This document shows, in pieces, positions 50,701 to 59,083 of a stretch of DNA of 64,000 nt (position 1 is its first letter; each line of letters starts with the position of its first letter). The position numbers and the translations under genes were made by a program. Origin of the DNA: Actinotalea caeni (GTDB taxonomy: Bacteria; Actinomycetota; Actinomycetes; Actinomycetales; Beutenbergiaceae); contig NZ_WNXX01000007.1 in the NCBI RefSeq assembly GCF_009733795.1, positions 107,138-171,137 of the forward strand, in the 5' to 3' direction. The notes beneath the pieces were generated by a model. That model saw nothing but the letters and a program-made list of their open reading frames with translations. It had not been told where the DNA came from and made no database searches.

Positions 50701-51833
50701 CGGACGAGCTGTCGGCTCGCGCCGTTGTTCTCGGCATCGTCGACGTCCGTGGCGCCGGATCCTGGAGCGACGTAGGTGGGGGTGCTCGCGGACAGCTCGA
50801 TGGCCGAGTTCTGGGTACCGAGCTTCGTCAGCCAGATCGATCCGCTCGCGACCGCGACGCTGTCGGTCGGAAGAGGCCTGCCGGTCGAGTCGTGCGTGGG
50901 AACCTGCACCAGCGAGTAGTCGATGCCGGTGAGCGTCAGCTCGAACGCGCCCGGCGCCGCCTGCGTGAGGGTGCAGTCGTCGACGAACGGGGCGACCCGC
51001 TCCGGGTGCTCGGCGCTCGCTCCCGACCAGGGGTGCCCGGTCGCACCCGCCCCGGTGAACGGCGTGCAGAGGTCGGCACCGGCCACGATCGCTTCGCCGG
51101 TCGCCGCGCTGACGTCGAGCGTGTAGCTGACCGAGTCGGGTCCTGGCTCGCTGCCGGCGTCGAGGAACAGGGTCCACTCGAAGTCGAAGTCGACCGTGTC
51201 CTCGCCCCAGGTGGTGCGCGACGTCGCCTGCTCCCACCGGATGTCCATACCGAAGGGGTTGGTGATCGGGATCGGCGTCAGGTCCACGCGCTGGCCCGCG
51301 ATCTCGCCCGACGCGACGACCTCGTCGCCCGTCACGCCGTCGACGCGGATCGGCGTCAGGATCGCCGCTGCGGTGCCCTGGTCGAGCGTGCCCAGGTTGC
51401 ACACGAGGGTTCGGCCGTCGTCGGAGATCGACGAGATCGGCTCGACGCCGTCGACGAGACAGACGCTCGGCACCTCGGCGAACACACCGTGCTCGGTGGT
51501 CGCCGTGAACGTCACGTCGTCCACCGGGTCGTTCGACGGCGCCGGGGCGTCGTCGTTGACGTTGACGTGCCAGATCGCGTTGACGACGTCACCGTCGGAG
51601 ACGATCGACGGCGTCCCCTCCTCCCAGGCTCCGGTGATCTCGTAGACCGGTACAGCGCTCGCAGGCAGAGCCGAACCGGCCATCGCCATCGTCCCCGCGA
51701 GCAGTGCCGCCGAGGCCACTCTCCCCGCCTGCCGACCACGAGACCGAGGTCCCGGTGGGGCCGTCGATCCTCGCGTCGACCCAGTCCGATCTGGACCGCC
51801 CCCGAAGACCGCACGCCGAATCAACCGTCGCAT
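47736..51833 (-). CDS. Large sortase-anchored surface protein with DUF11-type repeats
   Basis: 1365 residues. An N-terminal signal peptide with a long basic front ends at ASA (58-60). The body has N-terminal segments with pairs of cysteines and several DUF11/isopeptide-like beta domains: 'PAVYTLEYSANGTGAIPETVDDFEIVDTLPVGMEYVAGSA' and 'DTIRYRIVVENTGQGTLTNVEVSDDRQ' mid-protein, then two closely similar repeats starting 'VHEKSLLSATPVGDGLWEVVYAIDVTNSTG' and 'ITIDKSLVGEVESDGDSYAVTYAIDVTNAG'. The sorting signal is LPSTG (1331-1335), a hydrophobic helix and an RRRVTR tail. It is likely attached to peptidoglycan by a sortase not encoded here, serving adhesion or surface architecture. It is divergent from a LuxR-type regulator. 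Confidence 0.9.
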   Translation of the reverse strand: MRRLIRRAVFGGGPDRTGSTRGSTAPPGPRSRGRQAGRVASAALLAGTMAMAGSALPASAVPVYEITGAWEEGTPSIVSDGDVVNAIWHVNVNDDAPAPSNDPVDDVTFTATTEHGVFAEVPSVCLVDGVEPISSISDDGRTLVCNLGTLDQGTAAAILTPIRVDGVTGDEVVASGEIAGQRVDLTPIPITNPFGMDIRWEQATSRTTWGEDTVDFDFEWTLFLDAGSEPGPDSVSYTLDVSAATGEAIVAGADLCTPFTGAGATGHPWSGASAEHPERVAPFVDDCTLTQAAPGAFELTLTGIDYSLVQVPTHDSTGRPLPTDSVAVASGSIWLTKLGTQNSAIELSASTPTYVAPGSGATDVDDAENNGASRQLVRGSWSNAWRPEYSGVDTGSWWSNLFEVAPGTPVESVNTNTWSERALPGTTAISQCVVLDTRYLAFESARLERGWGGTPYTQDDGLVLEYWTGPSTLLDPASGSYDPNAFSCATEGGWTTEPPADLTGVRAVRARYPFSMIAGGPQHTPLRVEQRVAEDVEVGQDIWQWGSIAEDGTWSEPNRSTDPADVGNALPTPGLRYPFIGNGRDVVRIIAATPAIAKSVDRSVVAPGEPAVYTLEYSANGTGAIPETVDDFEIVDTLPVGMEYVAGSAAPEPSVSTNGDGAQVLTWTLDGVPTNAVQALTYQAMPVDVDPGSVLENTATASVGGATSQPATAQVTVTTSGTTSIGKTPDSPYIPNPDGSGSGEGSWTVTIASDDPVAQAFTDTIDILPYLGDDRGTSFSGSYELTGVEAVDGAVVYYTTADPATLSDDPADPSNGSAGDAVGNTVGWTTTFTPDATAVRVIAPELAPGATQQFVVGIVTEGMDGGDVLVNRAQARAEHTELVMRTSAPITIANTYSAALKKYVLGTDGEWHDANTVEDYPLFQAGDTIRYRIVVENTGQGTLTNVEVSDDRQPELGSFTVDELEPGASEAHELEIELTDGVQGPVVNTACATADQPADAEQPPTINCDPAGFEVDGTPVHEKSLLSATPVGDGLWEVVYAIDVTNSTGVATSYSLDDELHFTEQASVVAAEVTEAPDGVELADPAWDGQDSTRIATAVPLAGNGDADYAPHRYVLAVVASVPLSLEGAGSPDDPTACGDSGDDSDRAFNNVSTLTGRDGRTQDDQACAELPSITIDKSLVGEVESDGDSYAVTYAIDVTNAGAAAGVYSLFDQLRFDPLLAVEDVEVTNTVPGDVTTSGAFTGLGTEPDAAANAIATDVDLAAGATHRFLVHVSTSLAPGERAQDVSGCADGDQAGGLRNVATVQHNGLEAQGTACAPIAVPPAPPASALPSTGFAPDATLPAVALLLMAIGSAALAVRRRVTR

Positions 51834-51845
51834 ATCGCCCTCTCT

Positions 51846-51863
51846 GCTCCCTGCTCAGGGAGC
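51846..51863. promoter_or_regulatory. 18-bp inverted repeat in the surface-gene leader
   Basis: GCTCCCTG (51846-51853) and CAGGGAGC (51856-51863) are perfect complements around CT. It lies 13 bp ahead of the surface-protein start, next to its ribosome binding site (GAGAGGG), and may be an RNA hairpin or a protein-binding site. Confidence 0.55.
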
Positions 51864-51910
51864 CGATGCATATGCTTCGGCGAGATCGGCCGGTGCTCCG
51901 GTCGTCACTC

Positions 51911-51934
51911 TCGATTTCATCACCGATTTCATCA
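51911..51934. promoter_or_regulatory. 12-bp tandem repeat in the surface-gene/LuxR divergent promoter
   Basis: TCGATTTCATCA (51911-51922) and CCGATTTCATCA (51923-51934) follow each other with 11 of 12 bases identical. This AT-rich pair sits about 80 bp upstream of the surface gene and about 45 bp upstream of a TAGCGT hexamer (51980) on the LuxR side; it is a candidate regulator-binding site. Confidence 0.5.
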
Positions 51935-52073
51935 ACCCGGTTCGCAGGCCCGCTCTTTCGCGAGCCTGTGAGCCGCTGCTAGCGTCGACGGCGTTGTCAA
52001 GAGCGGGTCATGGTGCAGGGGACGCCACGGTCGGCGCTCCGCACCGAACGATCACCACAGGGGGACGTCGGGC

Positions 52074-53696
52074 GTGGGCCTCATCAGCGACCTCGAGGTC
52101 TCCGAGGCGCTCGAGGGACTTGATATCCGTACGATCGAGCGCGCGAGCGACGAGCTCTGGTACGACCTCCCGGTCCGATTCGCAGAGCCGCTGCTGCGCG
52201 CCGTCGCACGACTGGACGACGCAACGGTCGAGGCACATCCACGGCTGCTGCTCGCCGCATTCTTCGCCCATGCGTTCATCAGCTCTCCCGGAGACGTGAG
52301 CCTCGCCCGCGCGCGCCACTTCTACCTGACGCGTGGCCCGCACTACGCGGCACGTCTCGCGGCGTTCCGAGATCCGGGTGATCTCGTCGCAGCCGGCATG
52401 GCCGCGATGATCGGCGCGCGCATGCGCGGGGCCCTCAGCACCGCCGAACGCATCGGCGAGCGCGTCGAGCACCTCATGGGTCGTGTGGACGTGTACGCCC
52501 ACCTGCCCTGGAGCCGTCACCGCAGCGGGAGCAGGCCGGGTTGGGTCGCTGCCCAGCGCGCCTTCGTCGCGCTCTTCGACGGCCGGTGGGATGACGCGAT
52601 CGGCTTCCTCAACCGTGCCTTCCTCGAGATCGGTCCGCCGCCGCACCATCACGTCGCCGGCGTCAACGCCTGCGCGAACCTCGTCTTCTTCAACGCGTGT
52701 CACGGCTACACGAGCAGGGCTCGGGAGTGGCTCGTCGAGCTCCAGCAGCTGCCACCTGTCCCGGAGCCGATCGCGCACCTCGCCATGATGGGCGCCGATC
52801 TGGGGCGGGCGTGGCTCGCCATGGACGAGATGGACCTGCCCAGAGCGACCGAGGCTGTCGACGCCGCCGGGGTGGCCACGGACCAGGTGGAGCACTGGCC
52901 GTGGATCGCCTCGACGCGGGCGCGGCTGGACCTGCTGCTCGACCAGCCGGTCGCGGGACTCGCTCGGCTGGAGGAGGCTTGCACCGCGCACGGCGTCACG
53001 CTCTCGGGGGCTCCCGGCGGTGGCGTGGTGCAGCGCGCGTTCGCCGAGCTGCGGCTGGCCGAGGGCAACGGCACGACGGCGATCGAGCTCGCGCGGCAGG
53101 GCAGGTCGCCCGCGTATGTCGCGCCCGCCGCGGCACGCGCCTACCTGCTTTCCGACGAGCCGCGGCGGGCGATCCGTGTCGCGGCCCACGCCCTTCGTGC
53201 GCACACGATCGGGCCGCGTGCGGCGCTCGATCTCCAGCTGTCGTTGGCGATCGCCTACCTGCGGGTGGGCGACGCCGACGCCGCACGCGAGTGCGCCGAG
53301 CATGTGCACGCGATGTTCCAGGTCGTGGGCGATCGCACCGTGTTCCGCGATGTCGAGCCGAGCGAGCTCCAGATGATCTGGGCCGTCGCACCTCGATCAT
53401 CGGCGATGGTGCACGAGGGCCGTGCCTGGCGGCGGGCGAAGCCCCGCATCGTCTCGCTCACGGCACGCGAACGGCTCGTCCTCGAACACCTGGCAGGCGA
53501 GGCCAGCGTCGTCGACATCGCGGCACGGCTCACGGTCGCCGTGTCCACGGTGCGGTCACAGGTCCGCAGCATCTATCGCAAGCTCGAGGTGCGCAATCGC
53601 GAGGACGCGGTGGCGCAGGCCGTCGCGCTCGGACTGCTGCACGGCCGGCCGCCGCTCGACGGAGACGTGGCGACCGCGCCGAGGGCCCCCTGCTAG
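52074..53696 (+). CDS. LuxR-family transcriptional regulator with long helical (TPR-like) N-terminal region
   Basis: 540 residues from GTG at 52074 (AGGGGGACG ribosome binding site). The C-terminal helix-turn-helix, about 461-520 ('LTARERLVLEHLAGEASVVDIAARLTVAVSTVRSQVRSIYRKLEVRNREDAVAQAVALGLL'), is a LuxR/NarL domain. The first 440 residues are helical and tetratricopeptide-like ('AQRAFVALFDGRWDDAIGFLNRAF', 'VVQRAFAELRLAEGNGTTAIELAR', 'RAAYLLSDEPRRAIRVAAHALRAH'), with no ATPase motif, so it resembles a MalT/LAL protein lacking the NTPase. It is divergent from the surface-protein gene, its likely target. Codon and base usage look slightly less GC-rich than neighbours, by eye. Confidence 0.87.
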   Translation: MGLISDLEVSEALEGLDIRTIERASDELWYDLPVRFAEPLLRAVARLDDATVEAHPRLLLAAFFAHAFISSPGDVSLARARHFYLTRGPHYAARLAAFRDPGDLVAAGMAAMIGARMRGALSTAERIGERVEHLMGRVDVYAHLPWSRHRSGSRPGWVAAQRAFVALFDGRWDDAIGFLNRAFLEIGPPPHHHVAGVNACANLVFFNACHGYTSRAREWLVELQQLPPVPEPIAHLAMMGADLGRAWLAMDEMDLPRATEAVDAAGVATDQVEHWPWIASTRARLDLLLDQPVAGLARLEEACTAHGVTLSGAPGGGVVQRAFAELRLAEGNGTTAIELARQGRSPAYVAPAAARAYLLSDEPRRAIRVAAHALRAHTIGPRAALDLQLSLAIAYLRVGDADAARECAEHVHAMFQVVGDRTVFRDVEPSELQMIWAVAPRSSAMVHEGRAWRRAKPRIVSLTARERLVLEHLAGEASVVDIAARLTVAVSTVRSQVRSIYRKLEVRNREDAVAQAVALGLLHGRPPLDGDVATAPRAPC

Positions 53697-53700
53697 TCAG

Positions 53701-55080
53701 TCACGCGAGCGCGGCCACGACGGCGGAGCGCAGGTCGGGCGCCTCGGTCACGTCCATGCCCGCGGGGGCGCCGCCGAGCAGGTCTGAGCGGGCCGGCACG
53801 ATCGCGCGCGTGAACCCGAGCCGGCGCGCCTCGGCCAGCCGGCGGCCGGTCCCGACGACAGGGCGCAGCTCGCCCGCGAGCCCGATCTCGCCGACGGCGA
53901 CCAGCCCCTCGGCCAGCGGCTCGTCGCGACGTGCGCTGACGACGGCGAGCGCGACCGCGAGGTCCACCGCGGGCTCGGGGGCGCGCGAGCCGCCGACCGT
54001 CGAGACGTAGGTGTCGAAGCCCGAGGCGTCCAGACCCAGCCGGGCCGAGAGCACCGCGAGGGTCATCGCGACGCGCGAGGAGTCGAGGCCGTGGGTGGCG
54101 CGACGCGGCTGCGGAGCGGTGGTGCGCGCCAGCAGCGCCTGCACCTCGATCGGCATCGGGCGGCGGCCGTCGAGGGTGACGGTGACGCAGCTGCCCGCGA
54201 CGGGTTCGCGGCCGCCGGAGAGGAACAGGCCGGAGGGGTCGGGCAGCCCGTGGATGCCGCGCTCGTCGAGCGTGAAGCAGCCGACCTCGTCGACCGACCC
54301 GAACCGGTTCTTCACGGCGCGCACCAGCCGCAGCTGGGCGTGCTTGTCGCCCTCGAACTGGCACACGACGTCGACGAGGTGCTCGAGCACCCGGGGCCCG
54401 GCGATCGCGCCGTCCTTCGTCACGTGGCCGACGAGCACGACGGGCAGGTTGGTGCGCTTCGCGACCGCGATGAGCGCGGCGGCGACCTCGCGCACCTGGG
54501 ACACGCCGCCGGCGGACCCGTCGACCTGGGCCGAGGCGATCGTCTGCACGGAGTCGACGACGAGCAGGTCGGGCTGCTGGGACTCGACGTGGCCGAGCAG
54601 GCGACCGAGGTCGGTCTCCGCGGCGAGCAGCAGCGTGGGCCGCAGCGCACCGATCCGCTCGGCGCGCAGCCGCACCTGGGCGGCGCTCTCCTCGCCGGTG
54701 ACGTAGAGGACCTTGTCGCCGCCGTCGGCGGCGCGCGCGGCGACGTCGAGCAGCAGCGTCGACTTCCCGACGCCGGGCTCACCCGCGAGCAGCACCACTG
54801 CACCGGGCACGATGCCGCCGCCGAGCACGCGGTCGAACTCGCCGACGCCGGTGGGGCGGTAGGCCGCGGCCTGCGCGTCGACGTCGGCGATCGGTTGCGC
54901 GCGCGTGCCCGGAGCGGTCGCGGTGGTGCGCGGCCCGGTCGCCTCGGGACCGCCTGCCTCGGTGAGCGTCCCCCAGGCCTGGCACTCGCCGCACCGCCCG
55001 ACCCACTTGGGCGCGCTCCACCCGCACTCGGTGCAGACGAACCCGGCGCGCGCGGGCTTGGCGGCGGTCTTGGTGCTCAC
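53701..55080 (-). CDS. radA: DNA repair protein RadA
   Basis: 459 residues. A zinc finger (C16-X2-C19, C30-X2-C33), a RecA-like ATPase with Walker A GEPGVGKS (100-107), the RadA-specific KNRFG motif (about residue 257) and a C-terminal Lon-protease-like domain ('AVLSARLGLDASGFDTYVSTVGGSRAPEPAVDLAVALAVVSARRDEPL') are in the right order. It helps process recombination intermediates and, in Bacillus and Mycobacterium, interacts with DisA. The GTG start at 55080 is preceded by TAGGTT and 6 bp, which suggests a leaderless transcript. Confidence 0.96.
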   Translation of the reverse strand: MSTKTAAKPARAGFVCTECGWSAPKWVGRCGECQAWGTLTEAGGPEATGPRTTATAPGTRAQPIADVDAQAAAYRPTGVGEFDRVLGGGIVPGAVVLLAGEPGVGKSTLLLDVAARAADGGDKVLYVTGEESAAQVRLRAERIGALRPTLLLAAETDLGRLLGHVESQQPDLLVVDSVQTIASAQVDGSAGGVSQVREVAAALIAVAKRTNLPVVLVGHVTKDGAIAGPRVLEHLVDVVCQFEGDKHAQLRLVRAVKNRFGSVDEVGCFTLDERGIHGLPDPSGLFLSGGREPVAGSCVTVTLDGRRPMPIEVQALLARTTAPQPRRATHGLDSSRVAMTLAVLSARLGLDASGFDTYVSTVGGSRAPEPAVDLAVALAVVSARRDEPLAEGLVAVGEIGLAGELRPVVGTGRRLAEARRLGFTRAIVPARSDLLGGAPAGMDVTEAPDLRSAVVAALA

Positions 55081-55301
55081 CCGGCGAACCTACCCGTCGC
55101 CCCCGACACCGCCCCAGCTGCGCTGTCACCGCGCTGGGCACCCGGCCCGATGCGGCCGCACGACCGCGCTGTCGGCGACGTGCGCCGTCGGCAGGCCGAC
55201 CGCCTCGCGCGTCACCTGGGCGCCGTGCCGGGCGAGCGCCAGACGGTGCGGTGGGATCGAGGCGCGGCAGGACGTGCGGTGAGACCGGGGGTGCTGCCGG
55301 G

Positions 55302-57245
55302 CTACTCCGCGAGCCAGGCGGCGAAGGCGTCGACCGAGTAGGGGCGGCCGAGGAAGTCGGCGACGAGGTCGGCGGCGTCCTTCTGGCCGCCGGGGGCGAG
55401 CACGAGGTCGCGGTAGCGGCGGGCCACCTCGGGGTCGAACATGTTCGCGCGGTCGAAGGCGGAGAACAGGTCCTTCGCGATCACCAGCGACCACATGTAG
55501 GTGTAGTAGCCCGAGGAGTAGCCGTCGAGGTGCCCGAACGAGGCGGCCATGTGCGTGCCGTCGACGTAGGGGTACAGCGAGTAGGCGTTCTGCAGCTCCT
55601 TGGTGAGCTCGGTGACGTCGGTGACCGGCTCGGCGTGCAGGCGGTAGGACAGCGCGGCGTAGAACATCTGCGTGCGGGCGTCGGAGCCCTTGCCGAAGTC
55701 GTTCGCCGTGCGCATCCGCGCGACGAGCTCCTCGGGGATCGGGGTGCCGTCGGCGTCGAGCGCGAAGGTGCGCAGCACCTCGGCGTCCCACGCCCACTCC
55801 TCGAGCAGCTGGCTCGGGGCCTCGACGAAGTCCCACTCGGTCGCCACGCCCGAGAACCGCACGTACGGGACGCGCCCGGCCAGCACGTGGTGCACCAGGT
55901 GCCCGAACTCGTGGAACAGGGTCACGACGTCGTCGTGCTCGATCAGGCCGCGGCCGATGTTGCAGCCCAGCACGCCCTCGGGCAGCTGGCGACCGGCCAC
56001 GCCGGGGCTGAGGTCGAACTGCGCCGCGTGCTTGTACTTGCCCTCGCGAGGGTGCAGGTCGAGGTAGATGCGGCCGATCCGCTCGCCGGTGTCGGTGAGG
56101 TGGACGTCGTAGGCGTCGACGTCGGGGTGCCAGACGACGGCGTCCGCGGCCGGCCGGTACTCCAGCCCGAGCAGTCGGCCGGTCACGTCGAGCAGACCGT
56201 CCCGCACGCGCGTGAAGGCGAAGTAGCGCCGCACCTGCTGGGCGTCGACGTCGAACCGCTCGCGGCGGATCTTCTCCGCGTAGTAGGCGGCGTCGGCGCG
56301 GTCGATGTGCTCGGCGTCGGGGCGGTCCTGGCGCAGCCGCTCCAGCAGCAGCGCGACGTCGCGCCGCGCGGAGGCGTCCGCGGCCTCGGACACCTGGTCG
56401 ATGAACGCGGCGACGGCGTCGCCGGAGCCGATCATCTTGACCTCGGTGTCGTAGTCCGGCCAGGAGTCGTAGCCGACCAGCGAGGCGTACTCGCGCCGCA
56501 GCTCGACCAGCTCCTTGAGGCGTGCGTCGTTCGCGGGCCAGGCGCGGTTGAGGTAGTGGATCATCAGCCGGCGGCGCGACTCGGCGTCGTCGGCGAACAT
56601 GAGGAACGGCACGTAGTCGGGGTAGTCGGTCGTCACCTCGACGAGCCCGTCCTCGCCCACGGGATGCGCCTCGACCCAGTCCTCGGGCATGCCCGCGAGC
56701 CGGTCCGGGGTGACCTTGATCGAGCGGACGTCGTCGCGGATCTCGCGCCCGAACTCCTGCCCGACGACGACGATCCGGTCCGAGATCTCGGCCAGTCGCG
56801 CCCGGGTCGCCTCGTCCGTGTTCACGCCGGAGCGGCGGAAGTCACGCAGCACCCGCTCCAGCAGCCGCGCCGCGAGCGGGTCGCGGCCGGCCAGCTCGGC
56901 CGGGTCGAGCGCGGCGAACACCTCGTAGAGGTCGCGGTCGAGCGACAGCTCGGTGCGGAACCGCTCCACCTGCTGCACGGCCTCGTCGCCGCGGGCGCGT
57001 GCCTCCTCCTCGGGGTGCAGCTCGGAGAACGTGTGCGCGGGCGCGCCGAGGTTGCGCAGCATCAGCTCGATCGCGTCCCAGCGCCGCACGGCCTCGAGCG
57101 CGTCGGTGGGGCGGTCGGCCTTGAGGCGCTCGACGGCGTCGCGCGCCTCGGCGAGCAGCGTCGTCGTGCGCTGCTCCAGCCAGGCGGCCGTCTGCGACGG
57201 CGCAGGCAGCTCGAGCGGGTGCGGGGCGGCGGTGGAGTCGGTCAC
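55302..57245 (-). CDS. M3-family metallopeptidase (oligopeptidase)
   Basis: 647 residues from GTG at 57245, with TACGCT and 7 bp before it (probably leaderless). The zinc site HEFGH at 445-449 ('VTLFHEFGHLVHHVLAG') and downstream 'DFVEAPSQLLEEWAWD' (third zinc ligand Glu) define the M3A thimet-oligopeptidase/Dcp type. 'GYSSGYYTYMWSLVIAKDLFSAF' is the conserved tyrosine region. It digests short peptides in the cytoplasm. The protein is isolated from other peptidase genes; a 221-bp gap without a gene separates it from radA. Confidence 0.94.
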   Translation of the reverse strand: MTDSTAAPHPLELPAPSQTAAWLEQRTTTLLAEARDAVERLKADRPTDALEAVRRWDAIELMLRNLGAPAHTFSELHPEEEARARGDEAVQQVERFRTELSLDRDLYEVFAALDPAELAGRDPLAARLLERVLRDFRRSGVNTDEATRARLAEISDRIVVVGQEFGREIRDDVRSIKVTPDRLAGMPEDWVEAHPVGEDGLVEVTTDYPDYVPFLMFADDAESRRRLMIHYLNRAWPANDARLKELVELRREYASLVGYDSWPDYDTEVKMIGSGDAVAAFIDQVSEAADASARRDVALLLERLRQDRPDAEHIDRADAAYYAEKIRRERFDVDAQQVRRYFAFTRVRDGLLDVTGRLLGLEYRPAADAVVWHPDVDAYDVHLTDTGERIGRIYLDLHPREGKYKHAAQFDLSPGVAGRQLPEGVLGCNIGRGLIEHDDVVTLFHEFGHLVHHVLAGRVPYVRFSGVATEWDFVEAPSQLLEEWAWDAEVLRTFALDADGTPIPEELVARMRTANDFGKGSDARTQMFYAALSYRLHAEPVTDVTELTKELQNAYSLYPYVDGTHMAASFGHLDGYSSGYYTYMWSLVIAKDLFSAFDRANMFDPEVARRYRDLVLAPGGQKDAADLVADFLGRPYSVDAFAAWLAE

Positions 57246-57362
57246 GAGCGGCAGCGTATGCCGCGCGCGGGCGCGCATCGCACCTCATTCACCGCGTCGC
57301 CCTCGGCTGGGACCGCGACCGGGTGGCCGTGACGCGTGCGACCACGCCACTACGCTGACCGC

Positions 57363-58223
57363 GTGACCTCGCCGTCCGAGCTGCCCGAACCCAGCCGCGC
57401 CGGCGGTCCCGACGACGCGGCGACCGCACCCGGTGCGCCCGACGCGACGCCCGCCGAGGGTCTGCGGCGACGCGACATCCGGTCGCGTCACGCGACGTCC
57501 GGAGCCGGCGAGGCCGACACCGGCGAGATCCCGCTGCTCGACGGCGCCGCCGCGGCCGCCGGCCCCGAGGCGGTCCCGCAGCACGGCGACACCGCGGCCC
57601 CGCCGGGCTCCGACGACACCACCGTCGCGCCCGCGGCTGCCGCGCGGCGTGCGCCCACCAGCTCGCGGCGGCGGCTGCTGGTCGTGCTCGGCGTGGTCGT
57701 CGCGGCGCTCGTCGTCGTGCTCGTGGTGCTGCTGGTGACGCGGGGCGGCGGCGAGCGGGACCCGATGCAGGTCGTCACCGTCACCCTCGACCCCGGCGCC
57801 GAGACACCGCCGGTGGAGCCCGTCGAGCGCGACACCGGCACGGCCCTGCTGGAGGCGCTGCCCGACGTCGTCGGCGGCTACGCCGTCACCGAGCAGAACG
57901 AGTCCGAGGCGATGCTCGACGCCGGAGCCCTGGAGGGCTGGTCGCTGCTCTACACCGGTGCCGAGGGCGACGTCACCGTCCAGGTGGGTCAGTGGCCCAC
58001 CGAGGAGGAGGCGGTCGCGGCCTTCGACGACCTCGTCGCGGACGGCGGCGACGCGACCACCGAGGGCGACGTCGTCGTCGACGGCGACACGGTCGGCGGC
58101 TTCGTGGTGCAGCCCGTGGACGGTGCGGGCGAGCGCACCGTGTGGCGCAACGCCACCGCGGTGTTCGTCGCCGAGGGCCCGGCCGGCACCACCCAGCCCT
58201 TCTACGAGACGTTCCCCTTCTGA
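57363..58223 (+). CDS. Membrane-anchored protein of unknown function
   Basis: 286 residues from GTG at 57363; TACGCT (57351-57356) stands 6 bp before the start, so the message is probably leaderless. The first 104 residues are Pro/Ala/Gly-rich, acidic and then basic, likely cytoplasmic. One transmembrane helix (105-126) is followed by an external domain ('LLEALPDVVGGYAVTEQNESEAMLDAGALEGWSLLYTG...VTVQVGQWPTEEEAVAAFDDL') that resembles small lipoprotein-like actinobacterial domains without known function. The proC gene follows after 14 bp, so the two may be co-transcribed. Confidence 0.8.
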   Translation: MTSPSELPEPSRAGGPDDAATAPGAPDATPAEGLRRRDIRSRHATSGAGEADTGEIPLLDGAAAAAGPEAVPQHGDTAAPPGSDDTTVAPAAAARRAPTSSRRRLLVVLGVVVAALVVVLVVLLVTRGGGERDPMQVVTVTLDPGAETPPVEPVERDTGTALLEALPDVVGGYAVTEQNESEAMLDAGALEGWSLLYTGAEGDVTVQVGQWPTEEEAVAAFDDLVADGGDATTEGDVVVDGDTVGGFVVQPVDGAGERTVWRNATAVFVAEGPAGTTQPFYETFPF

Positions 58224-58237
58224 GGTTCGGAGGTCGC

Positions 58238-59044
58238 ATGCAGCAGGTGGAGGTCGCGCTCGTCGGCGCCGGCGTCATGGGCGAGGCGGTGCTGGGCTCG
58301 CTCGTCGCCGCGGTCGGCGCGGACCGGGTGCGCGTGACCGACGGCCGCCCGGAGCACGGCCGCGAGGTCGCGCAGCGGCACGGCGTGAGCTGGGCGGAGG
58401 ACAACGCGGCCGCGGCCGACGGCGCCGACGTCGTCGTGCTCGCCGTCAAGCCGAAGGACGTCGCGGCGGTGTGCGCCGACCTGTCGCGCACGCTGCGCGA
58501 GGGTGCGCTGGTCGTCAGCGTCGCCGCCGGGATCTCGACGGCGTACCTCGCCGACCGGCTGCCCGCCGGCACCCGCGTCGTGCGGGTGATGCCGAACACC
58601 CCGGCGACGATCGGGCGCGGCATCGCCGCGCTGAGCGCGGGTTCGAGCGCGTCGGAGGACGACCTCGACCTCGTGGCGCAGCTGCTCGCCGGCACCGGGG
58701 CGACCGTGCGGGTGCCCGAGGACCAGCAGGACGTCGTGACCGCGGTGTCCGGCTCCGGCCCGGCCTACGTGTTCTACCTGCTGGAGGCGATGCGCGACGC
58801 GGGGGTCGCGGGCGGGCTGGAGCCCGAGCTCGCGCTCCAGCTGGCGCGGCACACGGTCGCCGGTGCGGCCGAGCTCGCGCTCGCGAGCGACGCCGACCCG
58901 GCGGTGCTGCGCGAGCGTGTCACCTCACCCGGCGGCACGACCCTCGCGGCGATCACCGAGCTCGACGCGCGCGGCGTGCGCGACGCCGTCCAGGACGCCG
59001 TCCGCAAGGCGTGGGAGCGCGCCGCGGAGCTCGGCCAGGGCTGA
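58238..59044 (+). CDS. proC: Pyrroline-5-carboxylate reductase
   Basis: 268 residues, ATG at 58238 after CGGAGG. The Rossmann motif 'VALVGAGVMGEAVLGSL' and the ProC signature near the C-terminus 'LRERVTSPGGTTLAAITELDARGVRDAVQDAVRKAWERAAELG' are clear. 'MPNTPATIGRGIAAL' and 'AVSGSGPAYVFYLLEAMRDAG' are further hallmarks. It makes proline from 1-pyrroline-5-carboxylate with NADPH. In many actinobacteria proC stands alone, as here, near potassium and osmotic-stress genes. Confidence 0.96.
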   Translation: MQQVEVALVGAGVMGEAVLGSLVAAVGADRVRVTDGRPEHGREVAQRHGVSWAEDNAAAADGADVVVLAVKPKDVAAVCADLSRTLREGALVVSVAAGISTAYLADRLPAGTRVVRVMPNTPATIGRGIAALSAGSSASEDDLDLVAQLLAGTGATVRVPEDQQDVVTAVSGSGPAYVFYLLEAMRDAGVAGGLEPELALQLARHTVAGAAELALASDADPAVLRERVTSPGGTTLAAITELDARGVRDAVQDAVRKAWERAAELGQG

Positions 59045-59083
59045 CGGCTGCGACAGCCCACCGGTCCCGTCGCGGCCCGGTCC

